Shown here: one piece after another, positions 6,469 through 12,799 of the stretch
How the letters are laid out: each line of letters starts with the position of its first letter
Numbering within the stretch: the first letter of the stretch is position 1
Assembly: GCF_002422095.1 (NCBI RefSeq)
Contig: NZ_DITB01000116.1
Span: forward strand, 1-19,235
Length of the DNA stretch: 19,235 nt
Source: Flavobacterium sp. UBA6195
GTDB lineage: Bacteria > Bacteroidota > Bacteroidia > Flavobacteriales > Flavobacteriaceae
Direction of reading: 5' to 3'
The notes under the pieces: generated by a model
What the model saw: the letters and a program-made list of their open reading frames with translations, nothing else
The model's database searches: none
What the model was told of the DNA's origin: nothing
Translations under genes and position numbers: made by a program

Positions 6469-6535
6469 AAAAGTTTTTGTTGCCTTGCACATTTTCATTC
6501 GGAGTGATCCATTTCTGGCATACAAAAACTTTTTT
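6469..6535. repeat. Long imperfect hairpin K
   Basis: The left arm aaaagtttttgttgcc (6469-6484) pairs with ggcatacaaaaactttttt (6517-6535) with one extra base on the right, around a 32-nt loop. GAGCGTTGGG follows at 6537-6546, the same ten bases that follow hairpin I, 185 bp away. Confidence 0.7.
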
Positions 6536-6579
6536 GGAGCGTTGGGAAGGAGTGGCAACTGAAAACTAAATTCGTAAAC

Positions 6580-7458
6580 TTATATAATGATTTTATTTCT
6601 TGTTGGTTTACTTTCACCTTTTGGGAATATCAAAACGAATGCATTGAATGTATTATCGAAATAATGATAGTTAAATTCTACATTGCCATTTAAAGTTTTT
6701 AATGTAATTTTTCCATTTGTTTTCCATTTTTTTCTAAGAAAACAATGGTCTTTAATAAACTCCCATTTATAACCAAAATTTTCAGGCCAATCAATGGTGC
6801 CAAATGTGCTTAAAAAAGATGATGAGTGAAATGCGTTTCTAAATTCACCTTTTGGAACCTTTCCTTTTGGTGACAAATTTTGAAGTACAAGTAATGAACA
6901 TCTGAACTTCGAATTTTCCACATACCATCTAAAAGTAGCATGAGCAGATGCTCCAAAATGATTTGACAAGAGCATTACAGAAGGCATTCCTAATTCATAT
7001 TTTTTAACTTCATTTTCAAATCTATCATTTTGAAAAAGTGTAACTGATGCAAAATAGTTTGCTTCAATTTCAAATTCTTCTTGAGTATCGGCATCAAGTG
7101 TTTCATCATCATCAAGAAATTCAATAATTTTACTTTGCCATGGCAAAACATTATGACCTGTTTCATGAAGTTTAACAAAGCCTAATCTGCTGCTCCTTTG
7201 TTCCATGTCAAGATAAATTAGTTTTTCAGATCTATCCAAAAAACCACGAATTTTCGATAACCCTGACTTTAAGGCATCAGTAAATAAAAAACTTTTGTAT
7301 TTTTTTTCTAAAGACTTTAAATCAATTCCACCTGCAATAATCAATTCAGAATGATTGACAATATTATCTATGGGAGTTGGAAAGACATCTAATGATTTAG
7401 AAGCTTTTAAAATTTCAAAAGAAATATTTTCAATGTCTTTTTTAGAATGTAGCGTCAT
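6580..7458 (-). CDS. ImmA/IrrE-family metallopeptidase (CapP-like)
   Basis: The zinc-binding HExxH motif is HETGH at 98-102. The downstream FEIEANYFAS helix supplies the likely third ligand, Glu132, in the EAN.FA context typical of ImmA/IrrE (DUF955) peptidases. At 292 residues it is longer than ImmA, with a C-terminal beta-rich extension (about 190-292) that could be a sensor domain. It overlaps the preceding XRE repressor gene by 17 bp, so the two are co-translated. In known pairs (ImmR/ImmA, CapH/CapP) the peptidase cleaves the repressor upon a damage-type signal and releases transcription of the neighbouring operon. Here that neighbour, transcribed divergently, is the ubiquitin-like operon. 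Family call firm; the regulated target is inference from position. Confidence 0.85.
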   Translation of the reverse strand: MTLHSKKDIENISFEILKASKSLDVFPTPIDNIVNHSELIIAGGIDLKSLEKKYKSFLFTDALKSGLSKIRGFLDRSEKLIYLDMEQRSSRLGFVKLHETGHNVLPWQSKIIEFLDDDETLDADTQEEFEIEANYFASVTLFQNDRFENEVKKYELGMPSVMLLSNHFGASAHATFRWYVENSKFRCSLLVLQNLSPKGKVPKGEFRNAFHSSSFLSTFGTIDWPENFGYKWEFIKDHCFLRKKWKTNGKITLKTLNGNVEFNYHYFDNTFNAFVLIFPKGESKPTRNKIII

Positions 7459-7807
7459 TACTTTTCTTATATCTTAAGAATTTAATAAAATCTACAATTT
7501 CCCTTTCCTCATCTTCTGAAAGTTTGTCTTTGTAAAATGCGATTTCTCGTTCTAATAATGATTGTTGTTTTATAACTTCAGAATTTTCGTTTTTATCAAT
7601 AATTCCAGAAGCATAAAGTAAAACATTTAAATCGATTTTGTAAACGTTAGCTAGTTTATAAAGTATACTAGCTGAAGGTTTCTTAATTTTATCATTCTCT
7701 AATTGACTTAAATAAGCATTAGATATACCAGTTGCGATTTCAACATCCCGAAGTGTGAGGGAAACATTTTCACGCGTACTTTTTAATGTTTTGCCTAGAG
7801 TTTCCAT
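7442..7807 (-). CDS. XRE-family HTH repressor (CapH-like)
   Basis: Residues 5-64 form a Cro/CI-type helix-turn-helix domain (LRDVEIATGISNAYLSQLE with KPSASILYKLANVYKI). A linker and a charged helical C-terminal segment (about 82-121) could be the dimerisation and cleavage region. It is followed, with a 17-bp overlap, by the ImmA-like peptidase. Its promoter (7822-7850) overlaps a perfect inverted repeat, so it probably represses itself, and a second promoter facing the ubiquitin-like operon starts only about 30 bp further. The pairing matches the CapH/CapP regulators described for CBASS operons. Which promoter it represses more strongly cannot be told from sequence. Confidence 0.88.
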   Translation of the reverse strand: METLGKTLKSTRENVSLTLRDVEIATGISNAYLSQLENDKIKKPSASILYKLANVYKIDLNVLLYASGIIDKNENSEVIKQQSLLEREIAFYKDKLSEDEEREIVDFIKFLRYKKSNDATF

Positions 7808-7821
7808 GATTAAATTTTTTA

Positions 7822-7850
7822 CAAAGATACTAATTTATTAATTATATCAA
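7822..7850 (-). promoter_or_regulatory. Bacteroidota promoter of the repressor-peptidase pair
   Basis: On the minus strand TTG (7848-7850) is followed after 18 nt by TATCTTTG (7822-7829), matching the Bacteroidota -33/-7 consensus. The expected transcription start is about 8 nt before the repressor ATG at 7807, so the leader is nearly absent. Confidence 0.7.
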
Positions 7851-7859
7851 ATATGATAT
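7844..7859. promoter_or_regulatory. Candidate operator of the XRE repressor
   Basis: ATATCA-AATA-TGATAT is a perfect 6-bp inverted repeat with a 4-bp spacer, covering the -33 box of the repressor promoter. A further half-site-like TATCAAA occurs at about 7881-7887, just before the -33 box of the divergent promoter. Position and symmetry are what an XRE dimer site needs; binding is inferred. Confidence 0.55.
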
Positions 7860-7890
7860 TAAATTTATTTAGAAAATTTTATCAAAATAC

Positions 7891-7921
7891 TTGCTAAGTA
7901 AATTTAGATTGTGTAGGTTTG
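7891..7921 (+). promoter_or_regulatory. Candidate promoter of the ubiquitin-like operon
   Basis: TTG (7891-7893), a 20-nt spacer and TAGGTTTG (7914-7921) match the Bacteroidota consensus on the plus strand. Transcription from about 7928 would give a leader of roughly 285 nt before the ATG at 8214. No other plus-strand TAnnTTTG box was seen between here and the gene. Confidence 0.55.
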
Positions 7922-7973
7922 CATTGTTTTAGTATAATTAAGATTAATAAATTTTAAATGAGATAACTGATAA

Positions 7974-8013
7974 ATAAAAAAACCCAATCGAACTTGGCGG
8001 TACGGATTGGGTT
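7974..8013 (-). terminator. Hairpin in the operon leader; terminator on the minus strand
   Basis: AACCCAATC (7981-7989) and GATTGGGTT (8005-8013) are perfectly complementary with a 15-nt loop. On the minus strand the stem is followed by T7, a good intrinsic terminator. On the plus strand there is no immediate T-run, so in the operon leader it would act only as a stable stem. It implies an antisense transcript from the right, or a barrier protecting the repressor gene. Confidence 0.6.
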
Positions 8014-8213
8014 ATAGGGAATAAGTTTTTCGAGGACTTTTAAAATACTTAGGCTTATCACCTCAGTACCCCTTTATTTTGTTGTGTAAAACTACTATGT
8101 TTTTTGATAAAAACAAATTTTTAGCAACAAAAACCGCTTGAAACTCAAAACTCCAAGAGTTTTTAAAGGATAAGGAGTGTTAAAATATTTTAAAAACTAA
8201 AAAGCAAAGTATC

Positions 8214-8909
8214 ATGAATACACAAAAAAACGGTCAAGATGACCACAGTAAAAGACCTTTATTAGAATTAATTATTGAAGGCAAAAAGTTCGAATGGTTT
8301 GAGCAGTATATCACCGGAAAACAACTGAAAGAATTGAGAGGGCTTCCTCTTGATTGTGAATTATTCTTAGACATAGTTGAACCTTGGAAAGATGACGCTA
8401 TTTTGAACGATGAAACTGTTGACTTGGCAAGACCAGGAATTGAGCAATTTTACATCAAGCAGAAATTAAAGTATTCTATTGATGGAAAAAACTTTGAAAC
8501 TGAAAAGCAGTATATCAAAGGTTCTCAAATTAGAAGACAGGGAAATATAGCTGCTGATTTCCAAATCTATTTGGATAATAAACAACCATGGGAAGACGAT
8601 TTAATCGAAGATGATGAAATCGTAGATTTAGCTAGACCTGGCAAAGAAAAATTTTATTCTAAAAAGGAAATCACTGAATTTATTATCATTGTTAATGGTA
8701 GAGAAAAGCAGTGGAACCAAAAAACAATAAGTTTTACGCAAGTTGTTGAATTGGCATTTGGAAATTATCAAGAAAATCCAAATACTGTTTATACTGTAAC
8801 TTATGCTAAAGGTCCTCATCAAAACCCTGAAGGCAGTATGGTTAAAGGAGATAAAGTTTTTGTAACTAATAAAATGGTTTTCAATGTTACAGCAACTAAT
8901 AAATCATAG
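8214..8909 (+). CDS. Multiubiquitin-domain protein (three ubiquitin-like repeats)
   Basis: Three beta-grasp-like repeats can be aligned. Repeats 1 (about 16-80) and 2 (about 86-148) each end with PW.DD (57-61, 125-129) and a shared VDLARPG (69-75, 137-143). Repeat 3 (about 153-231) carries the ISFTQVVELAFG and NTVYTVTY segments typical of the C-terminal multiubiquitin domain (PF14452 type) and ends NVTATNKS. There is no diglycine tail; the chain ends Asn-Lys-Ser, as in other members I know, so either the tail is processed or conjugation differs from eukaryotic ubiquitin. The protein is small, soluble and acidic. Its last 26 bp overlap the E1-like gene, so the two are translationally coupled. 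It is the presumed modifier of the pathway. Confidence 0.9.
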   Translation: MNTQKNGQDDHSKRPLLELIIEGKKFEWFEQYITGKQLKELRGLPLDCELFLDIVEPWKDDAILNDETVDLARPGIEQFYIKQKLKYSIDGKNFETEKQYIKGSQIRRQGNIAADFQIYLDNKQPWEDDLIEDDEIVDLARPGKEKFYSKKEITEFIIIVNGREKQWNQKTISFTQVVELAFGNYQENPNTVYTVTYAKGPHQNPEGSMVKGDKVFVTNKMVFNVTATNKS

Positions 8910-10059
8910 TCCCGACCTTAAAAGGTTACAAGATGAAGGTTATGAACTTGAGGTATATGGTGGATATTTACTTATCCACCATATACCTTATGTAACTCAT
9001 CTTAGAGAAATTAAATATGGTATTTTGGTTAGTGAATTATCGTTGGCTAATAGTCAAAGAACTATTAAACCAAGTACACACGTTATCAATTTTATAGGTG
9101 AATATCCTTGCAATGCTGATGGTACTATCATCACAGCTATTCAACATTCCAATCAACAAAACCTTGGTCATGGAATTGTGATTAATTTTTCTTTTTCCAA
9201 CAAACCACAAAGTGGTTATGTTGATTATTATGAAAAAGTATCTACTTATGGAACAATTATTAGTTCACCTGCAAAAAGTATTGATCCGTTAGTTACTGAA
9301 AAGACTTTTAGGATTAGAGAAAACGCAATTGATACTGATGTTTTTCAATATATTGACACTAATTCCGGTAGAGCGAAAATTAATCTAATTAATGAAAAAG
9401 TTAAAGGTCAAAAAATTGCCATAATTGGATTAGGTGGAACCGGTGCTTACATTCTGGATTTACTTTCAAAAACTCCTGTGAGTGAAATTCATATTTATGA
9501 TGGTGATGTGTTTTCGCAACATAATGCATTTCGTTCTCCTGGAGCTGCAGGAAAGGAAGATTTAGATACAGTACCGTCAAAGGTTGACTATTACTTTAAT
9601 CAGTATTCAAAAATTCATCAAAAGATTACTGCACATCATAATTATGTTTCAAAAGATAATATGAAAGCACTATCAACGATGTCTTTTGTGTTTATATGTA
9701 TTGATAATGATGTTTCAAGAAAGTTGATTATTCAATTTTTGTTAAAAAGCAATATTCCATTTATTGATGTTGGACTTGGAGTAAATGCGGTTGATGATAC
9801 TCTAATTGGAACAGTTAGAGTGACAACTGGAACTCATGAAAAGAATAATCATTTAGTTGATAGAATTCCATTTGTTGATGAAGGTAATAACGATTATAAC
9901 AGTAATATTCAAATTGCTGAGTTAAATTGTTTGAATGCTGTTTTAGCAGTAATTAAATGGAAAAAAATGTGTGGTTTCTATCAAGATTTGCGAGAAGAGC
10001 ATCACAGTACTTACTCTATTAATGTTAATCAATTGACTAGCGATGAAGTTACAGCATAA
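8884..10059 (+). CDS. DUF6791-ThiF (E1-like) adenylyltransferase
   Basis: Residues 1 to about 155 resemble the DUF6791-type N-terminal domain found before bacterial ThiF modules. Residues 165-365 are a ThiF/E1 Rossmann fold with the nucleotide motif GLGGTGAYIL (182-191), acidic strand end IYDGD (204-208), the HNAFR loop (213-217, Asn214 and Arg217 fitting ATP contacts) and ICIDND (271-276). E1-like enzymes adenylate the C terminus of a ubiquitin-like protein and may form a thioester. The usual zinc CxxC pairs are absent. The only well-placed cysteine I see is Cys349 in AELNCLNA, and whether it is catalytic is unknown. The start overlaps the multiubiquitin gene by 26 bp and the end overlaps the next gene by 17 bp, so this is a tight operon. 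Confidence 0.9.
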   Translation: MLQQLINHSPDLKRLQDEGYELEVYGGYLLIHHIPYVTHLREIKYGILVSELSLANSQRTIKPSTHVINFIGEYPCNADGTIITAIQHSNQQNLGHGIVINFSFSNKPQSGYVDYYEKVSTYGTIISSPAKSIDPLVTEKTFRIRENAIDTDVFQYIDTNSGRAKINLINEKVKGQKIAIIGLGGTGAYILDLLSKTPVSEIHIYDGDVFSQHNAFRSPGAAGKEDLDTVPSKVDYYFNQYSKIHQKITAHHNYVSKDNMKALSTMSFVFICIDNDVSRKLIIQFLLKSNIPFIDVGLGVNAVDDTLIGTVRVTTGTHEKNNHLVDRIPFVDEGNNDYNSNIQIAELNCLNAVLAVIKWKKMCGFYQDLREEHHSTYSINVNQLTSDEVTA

Positions 10060-10396
10060 GTTTGTAGAGTTTATCCCAGATCTATTGGAAGATGGAATAT
10101 TATATATTTCGCTTACTTATTGTACGGCCATACACAAATGTGTGTGTGGCTGTAACAATGAAGTTGTTACGCCTTTTTCTCCAACTGATTGGAAAATGAC
10201 ATTTGATGGAGAAAATATTAGTTTATCTCCTTCTATTGGTAATTGGAATTTTGATTGCAAGTCACATTATTTCATTAGAAGAAGTGAAATTGAATTTGCT
10301 AGAATTTGGTCGTCAGATGAAATAAATGATGGAATAAAAAAAGACGAAAAGAAAAAGAAAAGCTTCTTTTTTAAAAGAAAAAAGAAGAGAAAATAA
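10043..10396 (+). CDS. DUF6527 family protein
   Basis: The protein has the DUF6527 hallmarks: GILYISLTYCTAIHKC with His31, then CVCGC (Cys33, Cys35, Cys37), VVTPFSPTDW, PSIGNW (63-68) and CKSHYFI (Cys72, His75). The Cys/His set looks like a metal site or a cluster of reactive cysteines. The C terminus (about 100-117) is unusually lysine-rich (KKKKSFFFKRKKKRK). DUF6527 genes recur beside multiubiquitin and ThiF genes in bacteria, which supports a role in the same conjugation pathway, for instance as a transfer (E2-like) factor. That role is a hypothesis; no reaction is established to my knowledge. It overlaps the E1-like gene by 17 bp. Confidence 0.85.
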   Translation: MKLQHKFVEFIPDLLEDGILYISLTYCTAIHKCVCGCNNEVVTPFSPTDWKMTFDGENISLSPSIGNWNFDCKSHYFIRRSEIEFARIWSSDEINDGIKKDEKKKKSFFFKRKKKRK

Positions 10397-10438
10397 ATTT
10401 TAATTAAATTTGTAAGTAACTATCTAAAAAACAAAATT

Positions 10439-10564
10439 ATGGCACTTAAAACTGGACCGAAAAGAATAGCAAAATCAACTGGAAAACCAGACCAACGTCA
10501 GCGTGATAATAAAGACACGCCAGGTAATACTCCTTCATTAAAACCACCAAAAAAGAAATCCTAA
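10439..10564 (+). CDS. Small basic peptide ending the ubiquitin-like operon (41 aa)
   Basis: An ATG at 10439, 42 bp after the DUF6527 stop, opens a 41-residue frame ending TAA. The sequence begins MALKTGPKRIAKSTGKPDQR, continues with NTPSLKPP and ends KKKS. It has about ten lysines, several prolines and no hydrophobic core, so it is probably unstructured. The operon terminator follows 27 bp later, which puts it in the same transcript. A weak extra -7 box (TAAATTTG, 10405-10412) precedes it. It could be a dedicated conjugation target, a nucleic-acid-binding peptide or a carrier; nothing in the sequence decides. The defined start, position before the terminator and coding-like codons support a real gene. 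Confidence 0.6.
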   Translation: MALKTGPKRIAKSTGKPDQRQRDNKDTPGNTPSLKPPKKKS

Positions 10565-10590
10565 TGCAATTTATGGTTTTACTGAATTAC

Positions 10591-10623
10591 AAAAAAGACA
10601 GGTTAAATTAATCTGTCTTTTTT
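10591..10623 (+). terminator. Intrinsic terminator of the ubiquitin-like operon
   Basis: Perfect 11-bp arms AAAAAAGACAG (10591-10601 region) and CTGTCTTTTTT (10613-10623) around an 11-nt loop end in T6. It closes the four-gene operon. Confidence 0.85.
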
Positions 10624-10639
10624 GTTTATAATTGGAATT

Positions 10640-10806
10640 AGCGAAATGAAGCAAACAAAGAACTGGCTTTAGGAATACTTGGACTAAAGACGGTTTTTGT
10701 GCAGATGAATGAGATAATGAATATGTTGATAGTGATAGTTGTAAAGATTTAATCAATGATCATTGTATAGATTGTAATACAGATAATATGTCAGGTAAAG
10801 TATAGA
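10640..10806 (+). pseudogene. Possible decayed small Cys-rich gene
   Basis: Between the terminator and the TA promoter one frame reads WTKDGFCADE, then a TGA, then DNEYVDSDSCKDLINDHC and IDCNTDN before TAG at 10804-10806. An upstream ATG (MKQTKNW) lies in another frame. The acidic, cysteine-containing run looks protein-like and interrupted, but it is short and could be chance. No function is assigned. Confidence 0.25.
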
Positions 10807-10812
10807 AAAAAC

Positions 10813-10842
10813 TTGACATTTAAAATAAAATAGTTATCTTTG
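10813..10842 (+). promoter_or_regulatory. Promoter of the AbiE-type toxin-antitoxin pair
   Basis: TTG (10813-10815), a 19-nt spacer and TATCTTTG (10835-10842) are a textbook Bacteroidota promoter. The expected start site is within a few bases of the ATG at 10852, so the antitoxin mRNA should be leaderless or nearly so. This argues against the TTG at 10840 being the start codon, since it lies inside the -7 box. Confidence 0.8.
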
Positions 10843-10851
10843 TTGCTGAGT

Positions 10852-11580
10852 ATGAAAGTAACAGATAAAATAGTAGCTAAAATAAACCGAATAGATACAG
10901 GAGATGTATTCGGATATGATACTCTTGGATTAACTTCAGATGAAATTATTGCAGGTTCTAAAGCATTAAGTAGATTAGTTGATAAAGGAGTTATTAAAAG
11001 AGCTAGAAAAGGTTATTATTATAAACCTAAAGTGTCTGTATTTGGTGAACAAAAACCTAGAGAAGATGTTTTGCTTTCACTTTATTTATTTGAGAAAAAT
11101 AAACAAGTTGCCTATATTACTGGAACGAGATTGTATAACCGATTAGGTTTAACCACACAAGTTCCTAGTTCTATTCGTGTGGCTTCTTTGGACAGACAAG
11201 TTAAAGGCAAAGTAGGTAATGTTGTGATTAAGCCAGCGAAAAGTTATGTAAAAGTAACTGCTGATACTATAAAATATTTGGAGTTATTGGATGTTATAAA
11301 AGATTTGAATACTATTCCGGACTTGCAAAAAAGTGATGGGCTTGTTTATTTAAAAAAAGTGATTTATAATTTTGAAGCCACAGAATTAAAAAAACTAATT
11401 ACTTATGGTATTGCTTATCCGCCAAAAGTTAGAGCTTTGCTTGGTGCTCTTTTGGAAGCAATGAATGTTGACACAACTAATCTTTCTTTATTAAAAAAAT
11501 CGATAAATCCTTCGAGTAGTTATGAATATGGAATTACTCCTAAAATGCTTTCGACTGCTAACTCTTGGAATATAGTATAA
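10852..11580 (+). CDS. DUF6088 / AbiEi-like antitoxin
   Basis: Residues 1 to about 60 form a winged-helix domain (DKIVAKINRI, then SKALSRLVDKGVIKRARKG and YYKP). The rest (KQVAYITGTRLYNRLGLTTQ, then VASLDRQVKGKVGN and a helical C-terminal half) matches the DUF6088/AbiEi arrangement of type IV TA antitoxins. The antitoxin represses the operon and opposes the nucleotidyltransferase toxin without binding it stably. I place the start at ATG 10852 because a longer TTG start would overlap the promoter -7 box. The stop and the toxin start share bases (TAATG), typical of this pair. Confidence 0.88.
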   Translation: MKVTDKIVAKINRIDTGDVFGYDTLGLTSDEIIAGSKALSRLVDKGVIKRARKGYYYKPKVSVFGEQKPREDVLLSLYLFEKNKQVAYITGTRLYNRLGLTTQVPSSIRVASLDRQVKGKVGNVVIKPAKSYVKVTADTIKYLELLDVIKDLNTIPDLQKSDGLVYLKKVIYNFEATELKKLITYGIAYPPKVRALLGALLEAMNVDTTNLSLLKKSINPSSSYEYGITPKMLSTANSWNIV

Positions 11581-12572
11581 TGAATTTACATTTAGACAAA
11601 GACAATTTTGAAGGTGCTATTGTAGCTGCTGCTGAACACTTTGGAATTCCAGAGATTTTTATTGAAAAAGATTATTGGGTTACTTATGCTTTGCATCAAC
11701 TTTTTCATTCGGATGTAAAAGATTTGGTTGTTTTTAAAGGTGGTACTTCATTATCAAAATGCTATGATGTTATACAACGATTTTCGGAAGATATTGATGT
11801 TGTTGTTGTAAAAAATGATGGTGATAGCGGAAATGCTTTGAAAGAAAAATTAAAGAACGTTACCAATGTAATTGACAACTCTATCCTAGATGTTGTACCA
11901 GATGATCCAAACACTAATAAAAAAGGCAGTATTAGAAAAATAATTTATTCCTTTCCAAAAGTTGGTGTAAAAGGAACTTATGGCGAAGTAAGAGAAAATA
12001 TTGCATTGGAAGTTTCTCATATGGGTAATACAGAACCCAATGTTGTACAACCTATCAGAACCTTAATTGCTGATTATATCAAGACAACTCCAAATACTGA
12101 ATTACTTACACAATTTGGATTAGAAGATTTTGAAGTTAAAGCATTAGCAGTTGAGCGTACTTTTTGTGAGAAGATAATTAGCTTAGTTCGATTTTCTTAT
12201 ACAGAAAACCCGCTTGAGGATTTATCTAATAAAGTTCGTCATACTTATGATTTAACTCTATTGATGAAGCTTTATGCTATAAAAGACTTTGTGAATTCCA
12301 ACTTGTTTAACACGATGTTTTTGCAAGTTGCCAAAGATGATGACAAAGCAATACCTAACGATAAAAACTGGCTTTACAACCACCCAAAGGATGCACTAAT
12401 TTTTAGTGAAACTGAAATGGTTTGGAATACTTTGAAAAAGGTTTACTCTGGTTCAAAATTTAATGAACTCCTTATTGGTAAAACAAAGCCACCGACTGAA
12501 AATGAAGTTTTTGAAACTTTAGTATTCCTTTCAAAACGAATAGAAGGAATTGAGTGGAATATTAATGATTAA
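11580..12572 (+). CDS. AbiEii/AbiGii-type nucleotidyltransferase toxin
   Basis: The family motifs are present, counted from the in-frame ATG at 11565: FIEKDYWVTYAL (32-43), VVFKGGTSLSKCYDVI (55-70) holding the GGTS nucleotide-binding loop, and FSEDID (73-78) with the metal-binding acidic residues. Later segments, AVERTFCEKIISLVRF and VRHTYDLTLLMKL, are also typical. AbiEii toxins are NTases that block growth, probably by modifying tRNA, and give abortive phage resistance. I choose ATG 11580, overlapping the antitoxin stop as TAATG; the in-frame ATG at 11565 would add five residues and is an alternative. All visible catalytic residues are intact, so the toxin is probably functional. Confidence 0.9.
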   Translation: MNLHLDKDNFEGAIVAAAEHFGIPEIFIEKDYWVTYALHQLFHSDVKDLVVFKGGTSLSKCYDVIQRFSEDIDVVVVKNDGDSGNALKEKLKNVTNVIDNSILDVVPDDPNTNKKGSIRKIIYSFPKVGVKGTYGEVRENIALEVSHMGNTEPNVVQPIRTLIADYIKTTPNTELLTQFGLEDFEVKALAVERTFCEKIISLVRFSYTENPLEDLSNKVRHTYDLTLLMKLYAIKDFVNSNLFNTMFLQVAKDDDKAIPNDKNWLYNHPKDALIFSETEMVWNTLKKVYSGSKFNELLIGKTKPPTENEVFETLVFLSKRIEGIEWNIND

Positions 12573-12758
12573 CTATTATTGATTTAGGAGCTGACTATTT
12601 CATATTGCGATATGCGATATGACGAATTATTATTTATAGTTGAGTTGTCAGGATGAAATTGATTGTTTTACTATGAAATATCACTTTTTTTGCCTCATCA
12701 CATTATTTCATTTGCAATTAATTACACATTTTTTCGTGTTTTGTAAATGAAATATTTG

Positions 12759-12799
12759 TTAAGTTTTGGCAGTAAATTAGATTTATTGCCGAAACTTAA
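12759..12799. terminator. Strong hairpin between converging genes
   Basis: Arms of 19 nt (12759-12777 and 12781-12799) pair fully, with two G-U wobbles and a 3-nt loop. The right arm includes the stop codon of the minus-strand gene at 12796. There is no clear T-run, so it may act as a U-poor bidirectional terminator between the TA operon and the leftward replication operon. The rest of 12573-12758 shows no gene. Confidence 0.6.

Noticed and set aside
3797..6546. True integron cassette array
   Set aside because: No integron integrase, no cassette-sized genes between hairpins, and the R/L box consensus is only partly met; kept as a hypothesis only.
3663..6579. CRISPR array
   Set aside because: The repeated units are inverted hairpins of differing sequence, not identical direct repeats with unique spacers, and there are no cas genes.
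10571..10756. 61-aa minus-strand frame
   Set aside because: It crosses the operon terminator, is low-complexity and has no recognisable features.
10840..10851. TTG start for the antitoxin
   Set aside because: The codon is part of the promoter -7 box TATCTTTG, so it would not be in the mRNA; ATG 10852 fits better.
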